Shown in pieces: positions 25,156 through 32,963 of a DNA stretch of 64,000 nucleotides. The notes beneath the pieces are model-generated. The model ran no database searches, had not been told where the DNA came from, and worked only from the letters and a program-made list of their open reading frames with translations. Both the position numbers and the translations under genes were made by a program. How positions within the stretch are numbered: the stretch's first letter is position 1; each line of letters begins with the position of its first letter. The DNA is from Bacteroidetes bacterium UBA2475 (GTDB lineage: Bacteria; Bacteroidota; Bacteroidia; B-17B0; Aurantibacillaceae): contig DDPF01000016.1 of assembly GCA_002342065.1 (NCBI GenBank), forward strand, positions 1 through 64,000, written 5' to 3'.

Positions 25156-25560
25156 TTAGAATTTAAAGAAAAAGAAAACCACCGCAGCCCATTCTTTTTT
25201 TACACCACTTGCGTGGCCAATAGTTGAATGTGAAGAATTCTCAACCGTACCGTTATCTTTTACATAGCCAATTGTTGAGTGTGAAGAATTCTCAACCGTA
25301 CCGTTATCTTTCACATAACCAATGGTTGAATGCGAAGAGTTCTCGATAGTACCATTACTTTTAATATAACCTATAGTTGAATGCGAAGAATTCTCAATGG
25401 TTCCATCACTTTTAATGTAACCTTTTGTAGAATGGCTGCTGTTCTCAATAGTTCCGTCAGATTTTACATAACCTGTTGTTGAGTGGCTTCCCGACTCAAT
25501 AGTTTGGGCTTTTGCTCCAAAAGCTAAACCAAATAACGCAATTACTAATATTTTTTTCAT
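25156..25560 (-). CDS. secreted tandem-repeat protein (17-residue GYxKxxGTxENSSHST units)
   Basis: 134 residues with a signal peptide (LFGLAFGAKAQ). The body is five near-identical 17-residue units of the form GYxKxxGTxENSSHSTx, preceded by one degenerate half unit (TIESGSHSTT) and followed by a short hydrophobic end (EWAAVVFFFFKF). The DNA is repetitive too (25210-25500, 51-bp period), so copy number may vary. Such short Y-G-S-T repeats resemble the 'beta-flower' proteins of Bacteroidota, in which each repeat forms one petal; I am not certain of this assignment. It is divergent from msrC across 39 bp. Confidence 0.7.
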   Translation of the reverse strand: MKKILVIALFGLAFGAKAQTIESGSHSTTGYVKSDGTIENSSHSTKGYIKSDGTIENSSHSTIGYIKSNGTIENSSHSTIGYVKDNGTVENSSHSTIGYVKDNGTVENSSHSTIGHASGVKKEWAAVVFFFFKF

Positions 25561-25587
25561 TTTTATAAATTTAGACTGAAAGATACA

Positions 25588-25595
25588 TAAATTTG
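25588..25595 (+). promoter_or_regulatory. -7 box of msrC, leaderless geometry
   Basis: TAAATTTG ends 4 nt before the ATG at 25600, so transcription should start at or next to the start codon. Confidence 0.6.
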
Positions 25596-25599
25596 TAAT

Positions 25600-26076
25600 A
25601 TGTCAGATGACCTTAAATTAACAGCTAATACCAAAGAAGGAAAGTACCAGGAGCTCTTTCCGCAAATTAAAGCCTTGGTAGAAGGTGAGAAAGACCTTGT
25701 TGCTAACATGGCCAATATTTGCGCGGCGCTTAAATACGGTATGGATTTTTTCTGGGTAGGATTCTATCTGGTAAAAGATGATCAGTTAGTGCTGGGTCCT
25801 TTCCAGGGGCCAATAGCCTGTACCCGTATTAATTTGGGTAAAGGTGTTTGTGGTACTTCTTGGCAAAAAAAAGAAAGCATTATTGTAGATGATGTTGACG
25901 CTTTTCCGGGGCATATAGCTTGCAGCTCTTTAAGCAAAAGCGAAATTGTATTGCCTTTGTTCGACACGCAAAAGAATGTTGTTGGCGTTTTTGATGTGGA
26001 TAGCGATACATTAAGATCTTTTGATAAAACAGATGAATTATATTTGAACAAAATAATTAATTTGCTAAAGTTTTAA
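25600..26076 (+). CDS. msrC: free methionine-(R)-sulfoxide reductase (GAF domain)
   Basis: Reduces free methionine-R-sulfoxide in the cytosol. The single GAF domain of 158 residues has the family's three cysteines: C74 (PIACTRI), C84 (KGVCGTSW) and C108 (GHIACSSLSKSEIVLPL). Their spacing equals that of the E. coli enzyme (84, 94, 118). The gene starts right behind its -7 box and is followed 6 bp later by ligA, so the two are probably co-transcribed. Confidence 0.93.
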   Translation: MSDDLKLTANTKEGKYQELFPQIKALVEGEKDLVANMANICAALKYGMDFFWVGFYLVKDDQLVLGPFQGPIACTRINLGKGVCGTSWQKKESIIVDDVDAFPGHIACSSLSKSEIVLPLFDTQKNVVGVFDVDSDTLRSFDKTDELYLNKIINLLKF

Positions 26077-26082
26077 GTTTTT

Positions 26083-28116
26083 ATGGATAGGTCGCAAGCC
26101 GAAAAAAAGATAAATGAATTATCTGCAGAGATCGAAAAGCACAATCACAATTATTATGTGAATGATGCACCAACAATAAGTGATTTTGATTTTGATAAAT
26201 TATTGGAAGAACTTATTGCTCTCGAAAAACAATTCCCCGAATTTTTGTCTTCTACATCGCCTAGCCAAAGAGTAGGAGGAGCAATTACCAAAACATTTAA
26301 AACGGTAAAACATAATTATCCAATGCTGTCGCTTTCTAATAGCTACAGTACTGAAGATCTTATTGATTTTGACAGGAAGGTACAGGAGGGTTTGGGTTTA
26401 CAACAAAATGATCTCTTTGCTTCAAACACCGTTAAATATGTTTGCGAATTAAAATTCGACGGACTCTCTATTGGTTTAAATTATGTGAACGGAGAATTAA
26501 CACAAGCCATAACACGTGGTGATGGTGTACAGGGCGATGATGTAACTACCAATGCAAGAACAATTCGTTCTATTCCATTAAAATTAAAAGGGAGTTATCC
26601 TTCATCATTGGAAATTCGCGGAGAGATATTTTTACCTCGCAATGTGTTTGACCAGATAAATAAAGAACGTGAAGAAATTGGTGAACCACACTTGGCTAAC
26701 CCACGCAATGCGGCTTCAGGCACAATGAAAATGCAGGACAGTGCTGTTGTTGCAGGAAGAAAGTTAGATTGTTTTGTATATTATATGTTGGGCGAGGAAG
26801 TTCCTTTCAAATCACATTTCGAAAATTTAAATGCCGCAAAAAGTTGGGGATTTAAAACAAGCGAACATTCTAAATTACTTGATAATATTAATGAAGTGTT
26901 AGAATATATTGAGTATTGGGATAAAGAACGTTTTAAATTACCTTTTGATATTGATGGCATTGTTATAAAAGTAAACGATTACAAACAGCAATTACAATTA
27001 GGTTTCACTGCAAAATCGCCGCGCTGGGCCATCGCTTATAAATTTAAAGCAGAGCAGGTTTCAACCGAATTACTTGATATTACTTACCAGGTTGGGCGCA
27101 CAGGTGCTATTACACCCGTAGCTAATTTAAAACCTGTTGCATTGGGTGGCACAACGGTAAAACGTGCGTCGTTGCACAATGCAGATATTATAGAAAAACT
27201 GGATGTACGCATTGGTGATTCTGTTTTTGTAGAAAAGGGTGGCGAGATCATTCCAAAAATTATTGGCGTTGATCTTACAAAACGAAAATCGAATACTGAA
27301 CCTACAAAATACATTACACATTGTCCAGAATGCGAAACACTTTTACGACGTGACGAAGATGAAGCAAATCATTTTTGTCCGAACGATATGGGCTGCCCGC
27401 CACAAGTAAAAGGCAGGATGGAACATTTTGTTTCGCGCAAAGCGATGAACATTGATAGTTTGGGTGGAGAGACTATTGGACAATTATACGATGCAGGTTT
27501 AGTGAAAAATATTGCCGACCTGTACGATCTTAAAAAAGAACAGTTGTTGCCTTTAGAAAGAATGGCAGAAAAGTCGGCCAACAATTTGATCGAAGGTCTG
27601 GAAGCCAGTAAAAATGTACCTTTTGAGCGTGTGTTGTATGCGATTGGAATAAGACATGTAGGCGAAACAACTGCAAAGAAGATCGCAAAGAAAGTAAAAT
27701 CGTTAGACGTTTTAGTAGGTCTCACCAAAGAACAATTATTAGAGACCGATGAAGTAGGAGGAGTGATAGCAGAAAGTATCTCTGATTTTTTTGCTGATGA
27801 ACAGAACAGGAATATTATTTCGCGTTTAAAAAAGGCGGGATTACAATTTGAATTAAGCGAAGAGCAACAACAGGCCGGAAGCGATAAATTGAATGGATTA
27901 ACTTTTGTAATAAGCGGTGTGTTTAATAAACATAGCCGCGACCAGTTAAAAGAATTGATCGAATTTAACGGAGGAAAAAATTCCGGTTCTATCAGCGGTA
28001 AAACTTCTTTTTTATTAGCAGGAGATAATATGGGCCCCGAGAAATTAAAAAAAGCCGAAAAGCTGGGTGTAAAAATTATCAGCGAAGATGATTTTGAGGC
28101 TATGCTTGCTAAATGA
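26083..28116 (+). CDS. ligA: NAD+-dependent DNA ligase
   Basis: Seals nicks in replication and repair using NAD+. Complete at 677 residues. It has an Ia NMN-binding domain (NHNYYVNDAPTISDFDFDKL), adenylation motif CELKFDG with catalytic K124, RGDGVQGDDVT, and an OB fold (QVGRTGAITPVANLKPV). A four-Cys zinc finger (CPECET...CPNDMGCPP), helix-hairpin-helix repeats (IGIRHVGETTAKKIA) and a C-terminal BRCT domain (LTFVISGVFNKHSRDQLKELI) follow. It lies directly behind msrC. Confidence 0.98.
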   Translation: MDRSQAEKKINELSAEIEKHNHNYYVNDAPTISDFDFDKLLEELIALEKQFPEFLSSTSPSQRVGGAITKTFKTVKHNYPMLSLSNSYSTEDLIDFDRKVQEGLGLQQNDLFASNTVKYVCELKFDGLSIGLNYVNGELTQAITRGDGVQGDDVTTNARTIRSIPLKLKGSYPSSLEIRGEIFLPRNVFDQINKEREEIGEPHLANPRNAASGTMKMQDSAVVAGRKLDCFVYYMLGEEVPFKSHFENLNAAKSWGFKTSEHSKLLDNINEVLEYIEYWDKERFKLPFDIDGIVIKVNDYKQQLQLGFTAKSPRWAIAYKFKAEQVSTELLDITYQVGRTGAITPVANLKPVALGGTTVKRASLHNADIIEKLDVRIGDSVFVEKGGEIIPKIIGVDLTKRKSNTEPTKYITHCPECETLLRRDEDEANHFCPNDMGCPPQVKGRMEHFVSRKAMNIDSLGGETIGQLYDAGLVKNIADLYDLKKEQLLPLERMAEKSANNLIEGLEASKNVPFERVLYAIGIRHVGETTAKKIAKKVKSLDVLVGLTKEQLLETDEVGGVIAESISDFFADEQNRNIISRLKKAGLQFELSEEQQQAGSDKLNGLTFVISGVFNKHSRDQLKELIEFNGGKNSGSISGKTSFLLAGDNMGPEKLKKAEKLGVKIISEDDFEAMLAK

Positions 28117-28290
28117 TCCAAATCTTGTGTGTATTCGAAGCTGCTTTATCAATTTTCATACCTTAAAACAGGTATTTAACAGTTACTTTACTCTTAAAGT
28201 TTTTAAATTTCTTATCTTGCAATTCAAATATTTTATTGTAATCTCATGTTCTACTAGCACAATAAAAATTAAAAAAATAATTACCCCATC

Positions 28291-28710
28291 TTGAAACCAG
28301 AGGAGTTGATATTTTTACTAGCGGATGACGATCCTGATGAGCATTATCTTATTCATAATGCTATTCAGGAAGTTAATAAGTTTGCTCAGATACATTCAGT
28401 GTTTACAGGTTTCCAGTTATTTGAGTTCTTATTCAATAAAGGGATGTATGAGGATCAGTTCAATCCCATGCCCCATGTGATCATTGCAGATATTAATATG
28501 CCAATATTAAATGGTTTTGATGTTATTAAAACCGTAAAAGAAACCCCGCAATTGAACGATATTATTATCTATATACTTACAACGAGTAAGCGTGATGAAG
28601 ACAGGGTTAAAGCGTTAGCACTAGGCGCCGATGGTTATTATACAAAGCCAAGTAATTTTTCTGATCTTACAAAGATCATGAACGAGATTCATGCTAAAAT
28701 AAGAAGCTAG
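28291..28710 (+). CDS. single-domain response regulator (CheY-like)
   Basis: 139-residue receiver domain with no output domain. The acidic pocket is D12/D13 (LADDDPDE), the phosphoacceptor is D67 (IIADINMPILNG), the switch threonines are T97/T98 (YILTTSKR) and the lysine is K119 (YYTKPSN). The DDDPDEHYL start is typical of Rcp1-like regulators that pair with hybrid or bacteriophytochrome kinases. The start codon is TTG (28291); no ATG is available. No kinase is adjacent. Confidence 0.9.
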   Translation: MKPEELIFLLADDDPDEHYLIHNAIQEVNKFAQIHSVFTGFQLFEFLFNKGMYEDQFNPMPHVIIADINMPILNGFDVIKTVKETPQLNDIIIYILTTSKRDEDRVKALALGADGYYTKPSNFSDLTKIMNEIHAKIRS

Positions 28711-28718
28711 TATTAAAA

Positions 28719-29180
28719 TTATTTCTTTTTCCCTTTTCCTTTTCCATTTCCATTCCCTTTTCCTTTATTCCCTTTATCCTTTTTATTTTTTGCTTTTCCT
28801 TTTAAAGCGTGAAACTCTGCAGAGCCAGGTTTAATGCCAAGTTCTTTGGCAATAGCACCCCAACCTTTATCTTTATTTTTTTTGAAAGATTCAACAACTA
28901 TTTCAGGATCTTTTTTTACGAGTCCGGCAATTTCAAAGGTCATGTAAATATCAGCGGGTGACATTTGAATTTCTAACATTTTATCAATTTTATTTTCTCC
29001 AATATTAAATTCAACGCTAAGATCTTTTTTAAATAATGGCAGATCAACCTGTGCTTTAACATTGATCTCATTAAGAGACGCATCTAGTTCAACGTCTCCT
29101 GATTTGGCGCTTAAAGAAAAATTTTGAGCATTTAAAAAAGCGCTTGTGCAAAGCGAAATTAGTAATAATACTTTTTTCAT
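28719..29180 (-). CDS. hypothetical secreted protein with Gly/Lys-rich tail
   Basis: 153 residues with a signal peptide (LCTSAFLNAQ). The middle has a region reading PADIYMTFEIAGLVKKDPE and KNKDKGWGAIAKELGIKPGS, then the last ~30 residues are almost only Lys, Gly and Asn (repeats of KGNGNGKGKGK type). I do not recognise a family. The WGxIAKELGIKPGS motif is found in small secreted Bacteroidota proteins with the same tail type, function unknown. Confidence 0.7.
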   Translation of the reverse strand: MKKVLLLISLCTSAFLNAQNFSLSAKSGDVELDASLNEINVKAQVDLPLFKKDLSVEFNIGENKIDKMLEIQMSPADIYMTFEIAGLVKKDPEIVVESFKKNKDKGWGAIAKELGIKPGSAEFHALKGKAKNKKDKGNKGKGNGNGKGKGKKK

Positions 29181-29257
29181 AAAATTGTTTTTTAGGGTTA
29201 GTATAAAAATAGGTTTTTTTTTGAATAATTCAAATAAACATGAAAATTGTTGCCGTA

Positions 29258-30049
29258 TTATAAAAATAATTTCAAATCTACTTTTTCTTTTACCTCTTCT
29301 TTAAAAAAGATCATTCCAAAGTAAAAAAGATCAATGCTCATTGTAACTGACACATTGTTTTTTATCTCGTCCCAGGCCTTTGTCATTCCTGGACTCCAGT
29401 ATATATCATCAAATACAATAACAGAGGAATTATCCTTTTTTGCCAGCGCTAAATTAAAATAGCGCATAGTGGCTTCGTAAGTGTGGTTACCATCTATATA
29501 TAAAAGTGAGAGTGAATTATTTCGCAAAAGAGTAGGTAGGGCATCATCAAATTTTGCCTCTATAAATTCGATGTTAGAAACATCATTTTTTTTTGCAAGT
29601 TCTCTTGCATATTTAACCAGGTTTTTACTTCCTTCAATTGTTATTACTTTTCCATTTTTATTTGCTTTGGCAAGATAGAGCGTGTTTAAACCAACGGAAG
29701 TTCCTAATTCTATAATTGTATTGCAGTTTAAAAAATTAATGAGTTTGTAAAGTGTTTCTGACTGTTTTGCTGTACTTGTTCCCTTAGCAGCCAGGTCTTT
29801 TATTTTTCTTTTGTTTGTTGTAAATGTTTTTGAACCGGCACCAAAGTCCTCCACAGTAACTTCAGTCTTATCATTTAAAAGCTGCTTTCGTATTTTTTGT
29901 AGTTCTTCAAAATCATAAAAACTGTTATGGTTATAAAAGACCTCTTCGCATAATTGAAAGGCAAAAGGTGAGTGCACGCCATGTCCACCCCACTTTGCCG
30001 TGAGGCAATGTTTTATGTAATGTTTTATTTGATGAAAATTAATTGTCAT
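29258..30049 (-). CDS. class I SAM-dependent methyltransferase
   Basis: 263 residues, cytoplasmic. The SAM-binding motif I is TIIELGTSVGLNTLYLAKA (~113-131), motif II VITIEGSKNLVKYARE, and LLYIDGNHTYEATMRYF and VIVFDDIYWSPGMTKAWDEI follow, as in O-methyltransferase family 24-like proteins. The N-terminus (HCLTAKWGGHGVHSPFAF) is typical of a Bacteroidota subgroup. The substrate is unknown. Its start overlaps the end of the HTTM gene by 11 bp, so the two are translationally coupled and may act on the same compound. Confidence 0.85.
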   Translation of the reverse strand: MTINFHQIKHYIKHCLTAKWGGHGVHSPFAFQLCEEVFYNHNSFYDFEELQKIRKQLLNDKTEVTVEDFGAGSKTFTTNKRKIKDLAAKGTSTAKQSETLYKLINFLNCNTIIELGTSVGLNTLYLAKANKNGKVITIEGSKNLVKYARELAKKNDVSNIEFIEAKFDDALPTLLRNNSLSLLYIDGNHTYEATMRYFNLALAKKDNSSVIVFDDIYWSPGMTKAWDEIKNNVSVTMSIDLFYFGMIFFKEEVKEKVDLKLFL

Positions 30050-31472
30050 TACACACGCAGAATAAATTCTTTTTTAATTCACTTGTTTTATAATCCGCTA
30101 AATTTTGTTTTTCCATATAATATAAGTTAAGCATGTTCATTTTTTTATTTGGATGTTTTTTGTTCCATTCTCTAATAATGTAGCGACAATAGAGTGGGCG
30201 TAAAAAAGTATAATTATCATTCTGCATATTCTCTGCCAATTTGCGCCAGCGATCGCTCTTATACATTTTTACGATATGTTCCGGTTTTTTATAATCTACA
30301 TAATCATTATCCCTGTAAAGATCGTGTTGGCGACCAATAGAATCCATGCCGTGGTATACGAACCAGCCGTCTTTTTTTAGAATGCTGGGCGAGAACATGC
30401 CCCAGTATTGGTCTAGCCTTAATACATTTACAGGATACCAAACTTCTTTTCTTAATTCGTAACCAAACCACCTTACGGCACTTAAGTTTATAATAATGCA
30501 GATAATGATAACGCTTACACAAATGCTGTTCGAAAAATATTTTACAGGCGAAGGTTTTTTGATGCTGAGAATAAGTGCTTCTTTTTTTATTCTAAGTTTA
30601 TTTTCAAATTTATCTAGTAATGTTTTTGGCAACAAGCCAATTCCGGTAACTATATTAATAATAAAGAATAAGCCCACATAAAGTGTCAACCCTATACCAG
30701 CATGTAGCAACAGAATTAAACTAAAAGCTATGAACCTTAAATTTCCTTTTTTAGAGGGCCATAAAATTAAAAGTGGTATAGCCAGTTCGATATAAAAAAC
30801 AAACCAGGTCATTATTTTCATGAGCGTGGGAAATTGATATAAAAGATCTCCAACCGGTAAACGTAATTGTTCTAAGCTTAATGCGTAATAAACAGCGCTG
30901 CCTTCTGAACGCCACTCAGGACTGGTTTTTAAACTCACCGTAAAAAAATAAACAGATACTATTAAAAGTAAATATCCAATATTAGCAATTGTGTTTTGTT
31001 TTAAAGGAATTGCTTCTTTTTTTGAATCTAGAGAGTAACTGGCGTTCCAGGGGAGGAATAGTCCCCAGAATAAAACCAGGCGTAAAAGATCATCGCCCGA
31101 TTGTTGTACAAATAAATTACGGTTGTGTAACGAAATGGTAAATAACCAAACTAAAAGAGTTGCCCATTTTGTTTTGTAACCCACTAATAAAAATAATGTG
31201 AAAATAAAGTGCAGACAAAATAAAAATAATACCCATGCATAAGAGCCGCTTAATTCGTGCAGGCTCCAGTTACCGGTCTTCCAGCCAAAGGTATGAATAA
31301 GATCTGTTGGCCATAAACCTGCATCAGTATAATGTGCTGTAAGATCGCTTCCACGGATCAACAGATCAACAATAATAATTAAAGCAATTCCAATTCGCAT
31401 TAATGCCAAAGCCCTTAGATCGAGCGTGTAGCTTTTAGAAAGATAAAGGAGTATTTTTTTGACCTGGTACAA
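30039..31472 (-). CDS. HTTM-domain integral membrane protein (vitamin K-dependent gamma-carboxylase-like)
   Basis: 477 residues with about eight transmembrane helices. The N-terminal ~320 residues match the HTTM domain: LRALALMRIGIALIIIVDLL, then DLTAHYTDAGLWPTDL, TLFLLVGYKTKWATLL, HNRNLFVQQSGDDLLRLVLFW and EWRSEGSAVYYAL. In animals and some bacteria this fold forms gamma-carboxyglutamate with vitamin K; in most bacteria its role is unproven. The C-terminal ~150 residues (VNVLRLDQYWGMFSPSILKKDG...) form a soluble part. The start codon is TTG (31472). It is followed by an overlapping methyltransferase gene. Confidence 0.85.
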   Translation of the reverse strand: MYQVKKILLYLSKSYTLDLRALALMRIGIALIIIVDLLIRGSDLTAHYTDAGLWPTDLIHTFGWKTGNWSLHELSGSYAWVLFLFCLHFIFTLFLLVGYKTKWATLLVWLFTISLHNRNLFVQQSGDDLLRLVLFWGLFLPWNASYSLDSKKEAIPLKQNTIANIGYLLLIVSVYFFTVSLKTSPEWRSEGSAVYYALSLEQLRLPVGDLLYQFPTLMKIMTWFVFYIELAIPLLILWPSKKGNLRFIAFSLILLLHAGIGLTLYVGLFFIINIVTGIGLLPKTLLDKFENKLRIKKEALILSIKKPSPVKYFSNSICVSVIIICIIINLSAVRWFGYELRKEVWYPVNVLRLDQYWGMFSPSILKKDGWFVYHGMDSIGRQHDLYRDNDYVDYKKPEHIVKMYKSDRWRKLAENMQNDNYTFLRPLYCRYIIREWNKKHPNKKMNMLNLYYMEKQNLADYKTSELKKNLFCVCNDN

Positions 31473-31483
31473 TTATGTAAAAA

Positions 31484-31512
31484 TAAAAAAAGCAGGCTTT
31501 AGACCTGCTTTT
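31484..31512 (-). terminator. terminator of the lipoprotein gene ending at 31535
   Basis: On the minus strand AAAAGCAGG/CCTGCTTTT (31504-31512 with 31488-31496) with a 7-nt loop runs into a T tract. Confidence 0.85.
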
Positions 31513-31534
31513 CATAATAAAAAAATTCTGTTTA

Positions 31535-32083
31535 TTAGTTACAACCTAAGTTACCGCTTACGCCAACTGTAGGAAAGTTAAAGTTTTGTTGTGTACATAA
31601 AATACCTGTAAACGAAGCTTGTATAGATGTAGATGTAGTGTTTACTACAACAGATCCTGTTTTACCATACCAAACTATACCTGCAGGTTGATTTGGAGCA
31701 TTGTTAATGATCATTGAACAAGCACCTGCGTTTGGATTAGCTGCAATTGCATAAGTACCGCTTGAAGGTGGAAATAAGAAATTTAAAGTAACATCAATAC
31801 TGCCATTTAAACCTTTTAATGTAATACTGTTTGTAGAACTGCAGGTTGGATTGCTCCAGCCGCTTCCGCCAACCAATAAACTTGAGTTTTGTGTTGCAGG
31901 ATTTGTTAAAGTTGCAGTACCTGTAACAGTTTGGTTACCCACATTTGGGTTTCCGCCTGTACCTGTAGCATCTTCTTTATACGTTGGTTGAATTCTGTCG
32001 TCAGCTTTTTTCTTTGCACAAGAAAAAACTATACTAGCAGAAATAATTGCAAAACCGGAGATAATTAAAAATTGTTTTTTCAT
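31535..32083 (-). CDS. hypothetical lipoprotein
   Basis: 182 residues from ATG 32083; an upstream in-frame TTG (32104) lies inside the -7 box and cannot be used. Lipobox IVFSC, then a Gly/Asn/Thr linker and a beta-rich domain with two Cys pairs (NPTCSST, GACSMII, ILCTQQ, NLGC). No recognised family. It has a good promoter (TTTG-N20-TATTTTTG) and its own terminator, so it is a monocistronic, probably well expressed, surface or periplasmic lipoprotein. Confidence 0.75.
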   Translation of the reverse strand: MKKQFLIISGFAIISASIVFSCAKKKADDRIQPTYKEDATGTGGNPNVGNQTVTGTATLTNPATQNSSLLVGGSGWSNPTCSSTNSITLKGLNGSIDVTLNFLFPPSSGTYAIAANPNAGACSMIINNAPNQPAGIVWYGKTGSVVVNTTSTSIQASFTGILCTQQNFNFPTVGVSGNLGCN

Positions 32084-32101
32084 TTTAACACGTATTATAT
32101 T

Positions 32102-32133
32102 CAAAAATAGTGAAAATAGATTAAAACGGCAAA
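32102..32133 (-). promoter_or_regulatory. promoter of the lipoprotein gene (TTTG-N20-TATTTTTG)
   Basis: Minus strand: TTTG at 32133-32130, 20 nt, then TATTTTTG at 32109-32102. This is the clearest full -33/-7 match in the window. The leader to ATG 32083 is about 15 nt. Confidence 0.8.
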
Positions 32134-32602
32134 TTTTTCGTCCCGAAAATGAGTGAACAGTGCTTTTGGGTTAATAAAACGTTTTTTAATGATAAAAAGG
32201 CGGCTATTTCTTGTCTTTTAGCTTTGGTCTCTCAAACCCATTTTGTCATTTTTGGCGCAGGATAAATATGCTTGCTTATTTAGGCCGGCTAATGTGGGGC
32301 AACACAATTTTTCTTCTTTACTTTTCCTTAGTCGAAAAGTAAACAAAAGACAAGGCAAAACGATCTTTCCATCCACTCTTGATTTTTCTTGAAAGGCTAA
32401 TAAAGTAAAAAATTCTGTCCCTCGTTTTAATTTGGAAAGAACAGAATTTTAAACGACAAGCGCCTTTATTGCCTTTCTACAAAAAATCAATTCACCCTTC
32501 CCACGCCAAGCGTTTTGCCTGGCCGGCGCACCTATAACTCAAACGCCTAACCGCAGAATTACCATCCGCAAAACCTGTTCGCGTAAGCACAAAATGTGAG
32601 GT

Positions 32603-32739
32603 GGCCTCTTAAAATTTTTCGTTAAAAATCTTTTTTCTTCAAAAGCGCTGGCATGTGCGAAGATGATTTTGGCTGTTCGCGAAGCGCTTAAATCATCAGC
32701 TTGAAGAAAATTAGATTTTAGAAAAAATTTAAGGAAGCC
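32603..32739. repeat. large inverted repeat with nested hairpins
   Basis: Arms of 32-34 bp (32609-32642 and 32701-32732) pair with a few mismatches, and pairing extends to GGC/GCC at the outer ends. Inside lie GATGATTT/AAATCATC (32662-32669/32690-32697) and two AGCGCT palindromes. The whole could fold into one long branched hairpin. Confidence 0.7.
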
Positions 32740-32902
32740 TTGATTTTTTGGTTACTTTTTGATCAAGCAAAAAGTGACGACAGAAATAAAAGTTCAGAAA
32801 TTATTTATGCCTTGATTTTTTGGTTGCCAACACACTTTCTCGCTCAATGCTTCGCATTGCCGTAATTAAGCAAAAAGTGACGCCAAAAACTAGTTCAGAA
32901 AT
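32737..32902. repeat. direct repeat of a GCCTTGATTTTTTGGTT ... AAGCAAAAAGTGACG module
   Basis: Copy 1 (32737-32800) and copy 2 (32809-32902) share GCCTTGATTTTTTGGTT, AAGCAAAAAGTGACG and AGTTCAGAAAT. In copy 1 the module is itself an inverted repeat (GTTACTTTTTG/CAAAAAGTGAC). In copy 2 the centre is replaced by a longer insert carrying its own CAATGC/GCATTG hairpin. Confidence 0.75.
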
Positions 32903-32963
32903 GTTTTCTTCTTTGAAGCAAAACTACAATTAATGCTTGGGGAAAGTAGAACGAAAATGGAAA

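Larger units (their letters stand above)
32105..32963. other. 860-bp gene-free block of repeats and hairpins
   Basis: No supported coding frame on either strand. Apart from the promoter at the left end, it contains a 10-bp hairpin TTTACTTTTC/GAAAAGTAAA (32317-32326/32334-32343), a 10-bp hairpin AAAATTCTGT/ACAGAATTTT (32409-32418/32441-32450), a large inverted repeat (32603-32739) and a direct repeat (32737-32800 and 32809-32902). The sequence has the look of dispersed Bacteroidota intergenic repeats rather than of a decayed gene. Confidence 0.6.

Noticed and set aside
25156..25560. CRISPR-like repeat array
   Set aside because: The regular 51-bp period is coding: it translates without interruption into 17-residue repeats of a secreted protein, with no unique spacers.
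28088..28294. 68-codon frame between ligA and the response regulator
   Set aside because: Overlaps the ligA end out of frame and looks like spacer sequence.
32105..32963. Decayed transposon or gene remnant in the 860-bp gap
   Set aside because: No transposase-like or other protein segment could be read in six frames; the content is repeats and hairpins.
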